The notes below the pieces were generated by a model, which worked only from the letters and a program-made list of their open reading frames with translations, did no database searches and was not told where the DNA came from. The translations under genes and the position numbers were made by a program. A stretch of DNA of 64,000 bases from Paenibacillus sp. EZ-K15 (GTDB lineage: Bacteria > Bacillota > Bacilli > Paenibacillales > Paenibacillaceae): positions 248,001 to 312,000 of the forward strand of contig NZ_PDHM01000021.1 of NCBI RefSeq assembly GCF_002573715.1, read 5' to 3'. Positions within the stretch are counted from its first letter, which is position 1; each line of letters opens with the position of its first letter. Shown here one piece after another: positions 34,097-42,839 of the stretch.

Positions 34097-34210
34097 CATG
34101 ACAAACCCGGATTCATTACTCACATATCGCTCTTTCTCCCGAATATAATGAATTACTACAGCCGAAAAGACGGCAACCGAGTCAAGGCTACACTTGGGAG
34201 GTGACTGTCC

Positions 34211-35371
34211 ATGCAAAATGAAGACGCTCTGTCGTTTGTCGTATCCCGTGAAGACTGGTCGCTGCACCGCAAAGGCTACCAGGATCAGGTACGTCATCAG
34301 CATAAAATCCGTGAAGTCATCAAACGCAACCTGCCCGACCTTATTACCGAGGAAAACATTATTCTGTCCGACGGAAAGCAGATCATTAAAGTTCCGATCC
34401 GAAGCCTTGACGAATACCGTTTCATCTATAACTACCAAAAGCAAAAGCATGTCGGTCAGGGCGACGGTGACAGTCAGGTTGGGGACGTCCTTGGACGCGA
34501 CCCTTCGTCAGCCCAGCCCGGTAAGGGGGAATCGGCCGGCGATCAGGCAGGGCAGGACATCGTGGAAACCGAGGTCAGCCTGGAAGAACTGGAGAACATG
34601 CTGTTTGAGGAACTGGAGCTCCCGCTGCTGCAGCCTAAGGATAAAGAGCAGATCGAGACAGAATCCATCGTTTTCAACGACATCCGCAAAAAGGGCATCA
34701 TGTCCAACATTGACAAGAAGCGCACCATCCTGGAGAATTTGCGCCGCAATGCCAGAGACGGCAAACCCGGCATCCACGGCATCAGTCCGGACGACCTGCG
34801 CTACAAGACTTGGGACGATACCGTCATTCCGGAGTCCAATGCGGTTATTATCGCCATGATGGATACGTCCGGGTCCATGGGCTCCTTTGAGAAATACTGC
34901 GCGCGCAGCTTTTTCTTCTGGATGACCCGTTTCCTCCGCAAACAGTACGAGAAAGTAGAAATCGTGTTTATCGCCCACCATACCGAAGCAAAAGAAGTGA
35001 CCGAGGAAGAGTTCTTCACGCGAGGTGAAAGCGGCGGAACCATATGTTCATCCGCTTATCAGAAGGCGCTTGATATTATCCATCACCGTTATCCCCCTTC
35101 CCAATACAACATTTATCCCTTCCACTTCTCCGACGGCGATAATCTCACGTCCGATAATGAACGCTGCGTCAAACTCATCGGCGAGCTGCTGAAGATAAGC
35201 AACATGTTCGGTTACGGTGAGGTCAATCAATACAATCGCAGCAGCACGCTGATGTCGGCCTATAAGAATATCAAGCTGGACCAATTCATGTACCATGTCA
35301 TCAAAGACAAAGGGGAAGTGTACGAGGCACTCAAAACCTTTTTTCGTAAACGGCAAGGAGCCGCCATTTAA
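34211..35371 (+). CDS. yhbH: Sporulation protein YhbH (DUF444)
   Basis: A 386-residue DUF444 protein. The N-terminal part is basic with a long acidic/Gly linker. The C-terminal half is a von Willebrand-A-like domain with a MIDAS motif (MMDTSGSMGSFEKY, about 217-230) and the family segment GGTICSSAYQKALDII. YhbH is needed for normal sporulation and is a mother-cell sigma-E gene in Bacillus. A GGGAGGTGA-type ribosome site precedes ATG 34211. ATATCG then GAATATAATG around 34123-34150 could be a sigma-E promoter but the match is weak. Confidence 0.93.
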   Translation: MQNEDALSFVVSREDWSLHRKGYQDQVRHQHKIREVIKRNLPDLITEENIILSDGKQIIKVPIRSLDEYRFIYNYQKQKHVGQGDGDSQVGDVLGRDPSSAQPGKGESAGDQAGQDIVETEVSLEELENMLFEELELPLLQPKDKEQIETESIVFNDIRKKGIMSNIDKKRTILENLRRNARDGKPGIHGISPDDLRYKTWDDTVIPESNAVIIAMMDTSGSMGSFEKYCARSFFFWMTRFLRKQYEKVEIVFIAHHTEAKEVTEEEFFTRGESGGTICSSAYQKALDIIHHRYPPSQYNIYPFHFSDGDNLTSDNERCVKLIGELLKISNMFGYGEVNQYNRSSTLMSAYKNIKLDQFMYHVIKDKGEVYEALKTFFRKRQGAAI

Positions 35372-35706
35372 TCCATATAAAAATTTATAAAAGGAAAATC
35401 ATGGATGCATGTTCATCCAGATATCTGAGGAGGCGGGGACCTCCTCTTTCTTATGGCCTACTGCGATACGGCTAACAGATCGTTACCGAAGCATGGACAA
35501 CGGAGTCTGCAGACTTTTCCTTTCGAATGAAAAATCTGTTTTATTATTGACATCTTAATGTAGCCGTAGCTTCACTTTTTTGTCACCTTCTGATTTTCCA
35601 GGAATGATAGTATTAGCTATGACATCTTGTTGCAGGATATTACAGGATTCGATATGCGTCTCCTTAATTTAAAATATCCTCCTATAAAGGAAAGGGAAGG
35701 TTTACC
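35372..35706. other. Intergenic stretch between yhbH and the small ORF
   Basis: Holds the yhbH terminator (35427-35452) and then about 240 bases of AT-rich sequence, presumably with the promoter of the acyltransferase unit. No other gene or RNA was recognised. Confidence 0.4.
35427..35452 (+). terminator. Rho-independent terminator of yhbH
   Basis: GAGGAGG-CGGGGA-CCTCCTC followed by TTTCTT, 56 bases past the stop. Confidence 0.75.
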
Positions 35707-35844
35707 ATGTTCCAAATGACACATTCACTATTCAGCACCCAGACGTTTGAGAATATGTCCTACATATTATCGCAGCGGCTGTTACAGGGCGGCATAAGCG
35801 CAGATCCTTCGAAAGGAGCGATCTCCCGTGCCAGCATCAGATAA
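35707..35844 (+). CDS. Small ORF overlapping the acyltransferase start
   Basis: A 45-codon frame beginning ATG 35707 with a GGGAAGG ribosome site 6 bases upstream. It encodes a polar peptide (MFQMTHSLFSTQTFENMSYI, then LSQRLLQGGISADPSKG). Its stop lies 17 bases inside the next gene, so it could couple or modulate translation of the acyltransferase as a leader ORF. No family is recognised. The good ribosome site favours translation; comparison with related genomes would decide. Confidence 0.45.
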   Translation: MFQMTHSLFSTQTFENMSYILSQRLLQGGISADPSKGAISRASIR

Positions 35845-38038
35845 GCCACGTTCACGCTACATGCCCGGTCTCGATGGGCTTAGAGCCCTCGCCTTGATCG
35901 GAGTGATGGGATACCACTGGAGTTTTGGTTTTGCAGGCGGTGGTTTTCTCGGAGTAAGTTTATTCTTTGTACTGTCCGGGTATCTCATTACAGATATTCT
36001 CGCATCGCAATGGCATCACCAGCGCCGGATCGATCTGAAAGATTTCTGGATACGAAGGTTCCGGCGGCTCCTGCCGGCCATGCTGCTCATGCTGTTCATC
36101 CTTGTGGTATGGGTTACGCTGTTTGACCGATCGCGACTGGCTACGCTCCGGAGTGAGGTGCTCGGCGCCGTTACATACATAAGCAACTGGCAGTTTATTT
36201 TTCAGCAGCAATCTTATTTCGAATCATTTGGCCCACCTTCTCCACTGGGGCATTTCTGGTCGCTTGCTGTGGAAGAGCAGTTCTACATACTGTGGCCTTT
36301 GATCATGTTAGCGGTTCTCAAGCTATTCCCCCGCAGGGGACAGCTGTTTATTTTCATTGCTGCCGGAGCCGCGATTTCGGCTTTGGCCATGGCGATGATC
36401 TATCAGCCGGGAGATGATCCTAGCCGGGTCTATTATGGAACGGATACCCGAGCGTTTGGTCTGCTCATCGGAGCTGGGCTGGCTGTCGTATGGCCCAGTT
36501 GGAAGCTGTCCACCCCTGTTTCAAGGGCTACCCGGCGCAGACTCAATGTGACAGGCGCCGTGGCAATGCTTATCATACTCTCCATGATGTGGCAGGTGGA
36601 CCGTTACGATTCGTTCCTGTATCAAGGAGGCATGTTCCTCTTCTCTCTTGCCGCCGCCGTCCTCGTTGCGGTGTTGGCGCACCCAGGAGCTTCGATCAGC
36701 CGCTTGTTAAGCTGGAAACCCCTGTTATGGATCGGCGTTCGATCCTATGGGATTTACTTATGGCATTACCCGGTGATGATCCTGACCTCACCTGCATCCG
36801 GAGCAGGCGATCTGAGTTTGCCTCAGGTTGCACTGCAAATTGCGGCAAGCGTTCTGCTGGCGGCCCTATCCTGGAAGTATGTTGAAGAACCGATACGACA
36901 TGGCGGACTGAAGAAATTATGGTTTAAGGCCCGATCCATTCGGCGCCGTTCGACTTCGATTTCGTTAAGAGGCTGGATCGTGTCGATAAGCTCGCTAATT
37001 CTAATCGGCGTTTTTTGCTCGGGGATGATGAGCAGTGTATCCTCTGCGAGAACGGTGGGCGATATCGCCGCCATGCTAAACCTCGATGACCCTGCCCCGG
37101 AAGAACCGGACCAGACTGAAGGTGGAGAGCCCGGAGCGATGGAGCCACCACAAGGACAATCGCCGCTTCCTGCAGACACGAACGGGAACGTAACCCCGCC
37201 GCCTACCGACGCGAAGCAGCCTGGTGTTGTGAAGAAGCCAAACTCCGATGAAGAAGCGGATCAACTGCGGATTCCAGATGGAGCAACAGGGTCTGGCAAT
37301 GACGGTGCTGGCGGGAACGAAGAGCCGGATCATCCTGTTGGAAATGACGTTGACAATAAAGATGAGCCAACCGACGCAGGGAACGGAAGCTCCGATAAGG
37401 CTGATTCCGGGAAAACAATCCCGGATCAACCGAACGAAGATAAAGCTGGTAAACCTGGTGAGGATAAGACTGATAAGCCAGCTCAATCCAAGGACTCGGC
37501 AGGCGAAACGACAGGCGGAAAGAGCAATCCTACGAAGCCAACGAATGAGCCTCAAAATCCTCCGGTATCCAAGTCCGCCATCACGGCCATTGGAGATTCG
37601 GTCATGCTCGGGGTCTCCCCTTATCTGGAGAAATCGCTGCCTGGCATTCACATCGATGCGGTGATAGGCCGCCAAATGCGTCAGGCCGATGACCTGATTC
37701 CCGTTATGAAAGCCCAGAACCGGATAGATGGCGGCATTATCGTCATCGGGCTAGGAACCAACGGGGCGTTCTCGAAAAAGGATCTGGATTCTCTTCTGCG
37801 TCCGCTGGATTCGGCTAAGCAAATTCTGCTTATCAATACACGGGTTCCACGTGATTGGGAACAGAACGTAAACGGCATGCTGGCAAAAGCGGCTGCCCAG
37901 AACCCGAAGGTTACGCTGGTAGATTGGTATTCAGCCAGTAAGGATCATCCGGAATACTTCCGGTCTGACGGCGTCCATCTGGAGCCAGAAGGTGCCGAGG
38001 CCTACACGTCCATACTGCTTCAAGCTATCAAGAAATAA
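35828..38038 (+). CDS. OatA-like acyltransferase with C-terminal SGNH domain
   Basis: A 736-residue membrane enzyme. Residues about 10-385 are an acyltransferase-3 domain with about ten helices (YMPGLDGLRALALIGVMGYH, FFVLSGYLITDIL, FWSLAVEEQFYILWPL). A low-complexity linker rich in Pro, Asp, Gly and Lys spans about 420-580. A C-terminal extracellular SGNH hydrolase follows with AIGDSVMLG (nucleophile Ser), GLGTNGAF and the SDGVH Asp/His pair. This is the OatA layout, which O-acetylates peptidoglycan MurNAc and gives lysozyme resistance; other wall polymers are possible. GTG 35828 has AAAGGAG 9 bases upstream. Terminator at 38079. Confidence 0.87.
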   Translation: MPASDKPRSRYMPGLDGLRALALIGVMGYHWSFGFAGGGFLGVSLFFVLSGYLITDILASQWHHQRRIDLKDFWIRRFRRLLPAMLLMLFILVVWVTLFDRSRLATLRSEVLGAVTYISNWQFIFQQQSYFESFGPPSPLGHFWSLAVEEQFYILWPLIMLAVLKLFPRRGQLFIFIAAGAAISALAMAMIYQPGDDPSRVYYGTDTRAFGLLIGAGLAVVWPSWKLSTPVSRATRRRLNVTGAVAMLIILSMMWQVDRYDSFLYQGGMFLFSLAAAVLVAVLAHPGASISRLLSWKPLLWIGVRSYGIYLWHYPVMILTSPASGAGDLSLPQVALQIAASVLLAALSWKYVEEPIRHGGLKKLWFKARSIRRRSTSISLRGWIVSISSLILIGVFCSGMMSSVSSARTVGDIAAMLNLDDPAPEEPDQTEGGEPGAMEPPQGQSPLPADTNGNVTPPPTDAKQPGVVKKPNSDEEADQLRIPDGATGSGNDGAGGNEEPDHPVGNDVDNKDEPTDAGNGSSDKADSGKTIPDQPNEDKAGKPGEDKTDKPAQSKDSAGETTGGKSNPTKPTNEPQNPPVSKSAITAIGDSVMLGVSPYLEKSLPGIHIDAVIGRQMRQADDLIPVMKAQNRIDGGIIVIGLGTNGAFSKKDLDSLLRPLDSAKQILLINTRVPRDWEQNVNGMLAKAAAQNPKVTLVDWYSASKDHPEYFRSDGVHLEPEGAEAYTSILLQAIKK

Positions 38039-38078
38039 AGCGTTTATCCTGATTCTTGCCATCATTCATTCTCATATC

Positions 38079-38120
38079 GTCGACCTGATCTCATCCTTCT
38101 GTGAGACAGGTCGACTTTTT
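38079..38120 (+). terminator. Rho-independent terminator
   Basis: GTCGACCTG...TCTCA pairs with TGAGA...CAGGTCGAC around a short loop, then TTTTT. It closes the OatA-like gene. Confidence 0.88.
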
Positions 38121-38207
38121 AGTTATATACGTAATCGGAAGCAGCAATATGATATAATTCGGTTACTTAATCTCATTATTTCTTAATAGAAGGCGGTGTC
38201 CTGGTAT

Positions 38208-39044
38208 ATGAACAATATCGTGACAATGAAATGGCTGCTGGCGAGACTCTATGAACCCGATCTGGTCATCGTTGACTGCCGTTTTGCCCTCGGCAAGCCG
38301 GAAAGCGGCCGGGCCGCTTACGAGGAATCGCATATTCCGCGTGCCGTTTACCTTGACTTGGAGAAGGACCTCTCCTCCCCTATCACCCAACATGGCGGAC
38401 GCCATCCTCTACCGGCCCTGGATCAGCTTGCACAGCGTCTCGGCCAGTCCGGTATTCAGGAGAGCAGCCGCGTCGTCATCTATGACGACCAGGGCGGAGC
38501 CATGGCCAGCCGTCTATGGTGGCTGCTGAAATACATCGGGCATGAACAGGCTTATGTGATGGATGAAGGCTTTACGGCTTGGAAGGACGCTTCGTATCCG
38601 TTAACGGATGAACAACCGATCGTGATTCCGGTACCATATGAAATCAAGCTTAAGCCCGATAAACTGGTCCTCGTAGATGAGGTACGCGAGGCGTCGGTGC
38701 AGGGTACCCAAACGATTATCGATTCCCGTGAGCCCCGCAGATATGCTGGAGTCGAGGAGCCTTTGGACACCAAGGCCGGACATATTCCGGGGGCGGTGAA
38801 CTACTTCTGGAAAGGGGTCATGGACACCTCTGGACATTGGAAGGATGCAGGCGCGCTTCGCGAGCATTTTACCAATATCCCGCAAGATGCCGAGATTATC
38901 GTATACTGTGGCTCCGGCGTCACCGCTTGTCCGAACGTGCTTGCCCTGGAGGAAGCCGGTTACGGCAACGTGAAGCTATACGCAGGGAGCTGGAGCGATT
39001 GGATCAGCTACGAGGAGAATCCGGTGGCGACTGGAGAGGAATAG
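38208..39044 (+). CDS. Sulfurtransferase with two rhodanese domains
   Basis: A 278-residue SseA-type thiosulfate/3-mercaptopyruvate sulfurtransferase. The inactive N-terminal rhodanese domain contains VDCRF...YEESHIPRAVYLDLE; the catalytic C-terminal domain contains the active-site loop CGSGVTACPN (Cys near 235). ATG 38208 is preferred over the in-frame GTG 38196, which overlaps the AGAAGGCGG site. The last 16-20 codons (38976-39024) are repeated in diverged form at 39866-39931, downstream of the next gene. Confidence 0.9.
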   Translation: MNNIVTMKWLLARLYEPDLVIVDCRFALGKPESGRAAYEESHIPRAVYLDLEKDLSSPITQHGGRHPLPALDQLAQRLGQSGIQESSRVVIYDDQGGAMASRLWWLLKYIGHEQAYVMDEGFTAWKDASYPLTDEQPIVIPVPYEIKLKPDKLVLVDEVREASVQGTQTIIDSREPRRYAGVEEPLDTKAGHIPGAVNYFWKGVMDTSGHWKDAGALREHFTNIPQDAEIIVYCGSGVTACPNVLALEEAGYGNVKLYAGSWSDWISYEENPVATGEE

Positions 39045-39129
39045 GAGCTAAGACGTGAACATGATATGAATGATGATTACATCGCCATTAAGCTTGTATG
39101 CCTTGGGCGATGTAATAAGGAGAATGTAG

Positions 39130-39849
39130 ATGAAAACATATATTGTGTTTGGTGCTAGTAAGGGATTGGGAGATGCTTTTGTTAGGGGTGTACCTCAGCG
39201 AGGAGATAAAGTTTGGGTGGTTGCTCGCAGCAAGCCTGAAAGTTTGGATTTAGAGGATGGCATTGAACGGGAATGGATACCAGCGGATTTGTCTGAGTTC
39301 CATTCATCGACACTGATTAAGGATAAGCTGCAGAACGAAACATTGGATGTTCTCATATATAATGTAGGAATTTGGGAAAAAGAAGGTTTTGAGAATCATT
39401 ATACCTTCGATCACGATGAGCCTGCTGACATCAGTAATCTTATACAAGTGAATATTACTGCTGCAATTGTATGTATTCAAGCGTTATTGCCTCATCTTCG
39501 TAAATCTAATGCAGGAAAAATTATCCTTATTGGTTCGACAGCAGGCCTGAATAATGCGAACAGCAGTCAAGTTTCTTTTGTTGCCTCAAAATTCGCTATT
39601 CGAGGAATTACAGAGGCTCTTAGGGAGCACACGAGAGAAGATGGTATTGCTGTGACATGTATTAATCCTGGTGAATTGGCTGCTGAAATTCCATATGAAG
39701 AAGGGGTTGATCGTGCCCTTTCTGCCTATAATGGGACACGTATTCCGCTCCAGGATATAGTTTCCTTAGTAAAATGTGTGGTCAGCTTGTCTAAAGCAGC
39801 CTGTGTCAAAGAAATCAATATTCCGGCGCTAATGGATACGAATATCTAA
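39130..39849 (+). CDS. SDR-family protein with altered active-site Tyr
   Basis: A 239-residue short-chain dehydrogenase/reductase fold. The NAD(P) motif GASKGLG is at 8-14, an NVG segment at 78-80, and the catalytic Ser is in LIGSTAGL (S136). Where YxxxK is expected the sequence reads FVASK (F150, K154), so the catalytic tyrosine is replaced by Phe. The gene is visibly more AT-rich than the neighbouring sulfurtransferase. It is bracketed by the sulfurtransferase and a second copy of that gene's 3' tail, which suggests it arrived by recombination. Enzymatic activity is doubtful or atypical; substrate unknown. Confidence 0.82.
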   Translation: MKTYIVFGASKGLGDAFVRGVPQRGDKVWVVARSKPESLDLEDGIEREWIPADLSEFHSSTLIKDKLQNETLDVLIYNVGIWEKEGFENHYTFDHDEPADISNLIQVNITAAIVCIQALLPHLRKSNAGKIILIGSTAGLNNANSSQVSFVASKFAIRGITEALREHTREDGIAVTCINPGELAAEIPYEEGVDRALSAYNGTRIPLQDIVSLVKCVVSLSKAACVKEINIPALMDTNI

Positions 39850-39865
39850 CTATACCATATGATAG

Positions 39866-39931
39866 CTGTACGCCGGCAGCTCGAGCGATTGGATTTGTTA
39901 TGTGGGGAACCCGGTGGATTGGGACGTGTAA
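39866..39931 (+). pseudogene. Duplicated, diverged 3' end of a sulfurtransferase gene
   Basis: The frame reads LYAGSSSDWICYVGNPVDWDV-stop. The intact gene at 38976-39024 reads LYAGSWSDWISYEENPVATG. The nucleotide match covers about 50 bases with scattered changes. There is no start codon or upstream part. It is therefore a remnant of a second rhodanese gene lying directly after the foreign-looking SDR gene. Confidence 0.8.
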
Positions 39932-39945
39932 AAAGATTAAAATCA

Positions 39946-39978
39946 GCAAAAAGCCCGCTACCATAGCGGGCTTTTTGC
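39946..39978. terminator. Perfect bidirectional terminator
   Basis: GCAAAAAGCCCGCTA-CCA-TAGCGGGCTTTTTGC: 15 perfect pairs around 3 bases, with A- and T-runs inside the arms. It separates the SDR region (+) from the gene ending at 40001 (-). Confidence 0.93.
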
Positions 39979-40000
39979 CGATTTTATAGCATCTGCACTC

Positions 40001-41041
40001 TTACATCAGTCTCCCTGATAGATGCTCAAGAGCCATCGATTGTATCCGCTTCTCCTCGGCGATATTCTCGTAGAGAAGATCCTCTTTGCCCGCTTCAGCC
40101 ATTCGCTTGCGGATGGCGGCAATCCGGCCTTTGCCGGAATCGATAAACCGGAAGTCTACCTGCCGCAGGCAATCCATATCCGCCAAGCCGTCCAAGGCTT
40201 CCGCTTTGATCCTTGTAGGAATCTCCTTTAACATCAGAACCTCCAACCGGTCGGCGGTCCACAAGTTCCTGATCTCCTGCAAGGATTTCATGTAATCCAG
40301 CTCAAGCTGCCGGAGATTTCGCATATGCGAGAAATCGCACAGGCGCTCGACTTTCGGCAGCGACAAGTGAAGGAAAGCCAAATGATCCAATACCGCCAGG
40401 GCATCGATATTCGTCAGGTTTCGGACGGCAGAGAGCCTTAGCATACTTATATTGGAGTTAGCCAGCACTTCCAGCGAACCGTTCAAAATACAGCTGTCTA
40501 TGGCCAGATACTTCATCAGCGGCAAATCCACGGCAAAATCCAGCTGGTCGATCGCGCAGTTCAGGACCAGCGTATCCAGCCGAATGCAGTCCGCTATCGC
40601 AGATAGATCATCAAATTTGCCACTGAGCTCAAGGTATTTTAAAAACTTGTAATTCTGGATAAAGTCGAGATCTTGCGTTTTGGGCGAGCGTATCTTAAGA
40701 AACTCCATTCGATCCATCCCACCCAGCCTGTTCAAATCCTGTTGCTGTTTGAGATCCAGGTGCAAAGCAGCGACAAACTTCAATCCTGAAAGTGTCTCCA
40801 AAAATTCCTCCGTATAACGACCTTTCGGCTCGGCATGATAGATATGCAATATCAAGTCCGGACGCTTGGAGAACACCTGTTTATCCAGCTTCAGCAGATC
40901 TTCTGCTTTGTCTGCCCCAACAACAAAACCAATGGTTGCACGGTTCCTCAGCTGTTTAACGGCACTGTCCATTTTGTCCGTGCTCCAGGGGACCCCGCTC
41001 ATCGATGCAGCCCACGGCTCGCTCATTTCGTTCGCCTCCAT
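40001..41041 (-). CDS. Leucine-rich-repeat-like protein
   Basis: A 346-residue protein. From about residue 80 to 290 it has irregular 22-24 residue units with hydrophobic LxxLxL patterns (FVAALHLDLKQQQDLNRLGG, FLKYLELSGKFDDLSAIADC, HLAFLHLSLPKVERLCDFSH, NLRQLELDYMKSLQEIRNLW), typical of a solenoid LRR. No signal peptide or membrane segment is seen, so it is probably cytoplasmic. It follows the SMI1/HEAT gene on the same strand after 60 bases. A protein-interaction role is likely; the partner is unknown. Confidence 0.65.
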   Translation of the reverse strand: MEANEMSEPWAASMSGVPWSTDKMDSAVKQLRNRATIGFVVGADKAEDLLKLDKQVFSKRPDLILHIYHAEPKGRYTEEFLETLSGLKFVAALHLDLKQQQDLNRLGGMDRMEFLKIRSPKTQDLDFIQNYKFLKYLELSGKFDDLSAIADCIRLDTLVLNCAIDQLDFAVDLPLMKYLAIDSCILNGSLEVLANSNISMLRLSAVRNLTNIDALAVLDHLAFLHLSLPKVERLCDFSHMRNLRQLELDYMKSLQEIRNLWTADRLEVLMLKEIPTRIKAEALDGLADMDCLRQVDFRFIDSGKGRIAAIRKRMAEAGKEDLLYENIAEEKRIQSMALEHLSGRLM

Positions 41042-41101
41042 TTCTTTGAAAGGAAATTAAAGTTCTATAAGAAAAAAGTCCATTTGAGCCTCATGCCACC
41101 A

Positions 41102-42472
41102 TTAAAGACCCGCTATCTTCTTCAACATGCCCCGCACATGCGTCCAGTCTGCCGGAATCTCTCTTTCGATCTCCTCTAATGAGGCAAAGGCGAATTCCTC
41201 CAGGCGCACCTTGATATTGGAGCGGATGTAGTCCTTGTTAGTCTTATGCTGGCGCAGCATTCGCTCATAGATTTCCAGCAAACCGGGATCGGTGACCTCC
41301 CTAAGTGCCTGTAGTGCGGCATGCTGGACACGTACCTCTTCGTCCTCCAGTGCCCGCATGAATTCTGATACATAGTTCGCCTTATCCGCCGATTTCCCTG
41401 CCAGATAAACTGCCTGAATACGAAACTCCAGGTTAGGGTGCCTGAAAAAAGGAATGAGCAGCGGTAGCGGCTCAACCCCGGCCTCGTACAGAAGCTGACT
41501 GCAGAGACGGAATGCCTCCTCATTCAGCTCCTGCGGGAGCAGAGCGAGCAGTTCGTCCATAAAGCGCCTCTCCCCCTGCGGCATATACCATTTGATCAGC
41601 TGCATGCCCAGCAGTCGCGCCGCGGGGTCCTGACTATGCAGCGTCCTCCGGATGAGCGGATCGGCACGGTCAAAATCCATTTTGGCCAGTACTTGCAAAG
41701 CCAGGTTTGGAATATTCCCCGGGCCCCTCTCATATTGATCGACTAGAAAATCTGCGGTTTCCGGTGCAATGGAAGGCAGTTTAAGCATGCCTTCCAAAGC
41801 CTCGTACCGGGTATATTCATCCCGTACAGTATGGTACAGCTTCATCAAGGCCTGGTCATCCCCTCCTCTTCGCAGCCCAAACCAGGCGCTCTCATAACCA
41901 GCTATGGTCTCATCCAGCCAGCGTTCATACCAATCCAGAAAATGCTCCTCATATGTAAAAAAGGATTGGTATTGATCTAGATCAAGATACACAACTTTTC
42001 CGCGGTATTCTCCGGTAACGATCAGCATCGTCTCATAGCCGCACCCCTGTTCTCCGATATTCAGCAGGCCCTGGCACCACTCAGCCATAGCCTCATCGTA
42101 CGCCTCATCGTCTATATCATTATCGAGACAAAGTTTCGTCATCTTTCCAGCCGCTTGATCCTCCCTTGCTCGGAGCACCGAGGGTCCATGAATCCGTTCC
42201 AGCCCAATCACCTGCTTCTTCCCAAGCGGATGAATGCCGTAATAGGGACCTGCTCCTCCATTTCCAATCTCAGTAAGAAAAACCCTGTACGCATCCGGAA
42301 GCTTAACGCCATGCTGCTGCTCAAACTGCACAAGCTCTGCCTGACTCAACGGCTCATTCAACCGGTATTGGTGCATACGCGCACCGAATACCTGACAGTT
42401 CGGATCTGCGGCAGCCGCCTGTTTCAGCTTTTCACGAACTCGCAGCACCTGCTCGCCATACATTCTGTTCAC
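41102..42472 (-). CDS. SMI1/KNR4 (SUKH) domain protein with HEAT-like repeats
   Basis: A 456-residue protein. Residues about 35-190 form a SMI1/KNR4 domain (LSQAELVQFEQQHGVKLPDAYRVFLTEIGNGGAGPYYGIHPL). The rest is helical, with HEAT-like repeats (IPFFRHPNLEFRIQAVYLAG, FMRALEDEEVRVQHAALQAL). SUKH proteins often act as immunity proteins against secreted toxins but also occur alone. No toxin gene adjoins. It probably forms a unit with the LRR-like gene downstream. Confidence 0.8.
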   Translation of the reverse strand: MNRMYGEQVLRVREKLKQAAAADPNCQVFGARMHQYRLNEPLSQAELVQFEQQHGVKLPDAYRVFLTEIGNGGAGPYYGIHPLGKKQVIGLERIHGPSVLRAREDQAAGKMTKLCLDNDIDDEAYDEAMAEWCQGLLNIGEQGCGYETMLIVTGEYRGKVVYLDLDQYQSFFTYEEHFLDWYERWLDETIAGYESAWFGLRRGGDDQALMKLYHTVRDEYTRYEALEGMLKLPSIAPETADFLVDQYERGPGNIPNLALQVLAKMDFDRADPLIRRTLHSQDPAARLLGMQLIKWYMPQGERRFMDELLALLPQELNEEAFRLCSQLLYEAGVEPLPLLIPFFRHPNLEFRIQAVYLAGKSADKANYVSEFMRALEDEEVRVQHAALQALREVTDPGLLEIYERMLRQHKTNKDYIRSNIKVRLEEFAFASLEEIEREIPADWTHVRGMLKKIAGL

Positions 42473-42569
42473 TCCTTAGATATCCATATAATCAGTCGTT
42501 TGCGTCCCGGCAATGACCGTCCAGGCTTTTTCAGACAGCCATCGACATGAAGCTGTCCGCATCCACGTT

Positions 42570-42806
42570 CTACCCTTTGATTCGACCCAGATAATAGTCA
42601 AGATACTTCTTCGCTTCCCTGGAAGGCCTCATCATGCTGCTCCAGTTCCAAACAGACCAGCCGAGATCAGGAGCGGTCCGGTGTCGATACTGGAGCCCCT
42701 GGTTTGCAATGAAATTTCGCTCCAGGATAACTTGAGATCGTTCGGTGTAGAATGCCAACGGATACGGCAATAACGGCAGCCGCTTGATTCTTACTGTATA
42801 AACCCT
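42570..42806 (-). pseudogene. Unidentified protein fragment
   Basis: A minus-strand frame open from just after a stop at 42807-42809 to 42570 encodes about 78 residues: RVYTVRIKRLPLLPYPLAFY, then TERSQVILERNFIANQG and a Trp-rich WSVWNWSSMMRPSREAKKYL. Its composition is protein-like, but there is no ribosome site or convincing start. It may be the C-terminal remnant of a larger gene, or a short gene with a non-ATG start. No family recognised. Confidence 0.35.
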
Positions 42807-42839
42807 TCAATTTGACTGGGGGTTCATGAGTCGGGTAAA

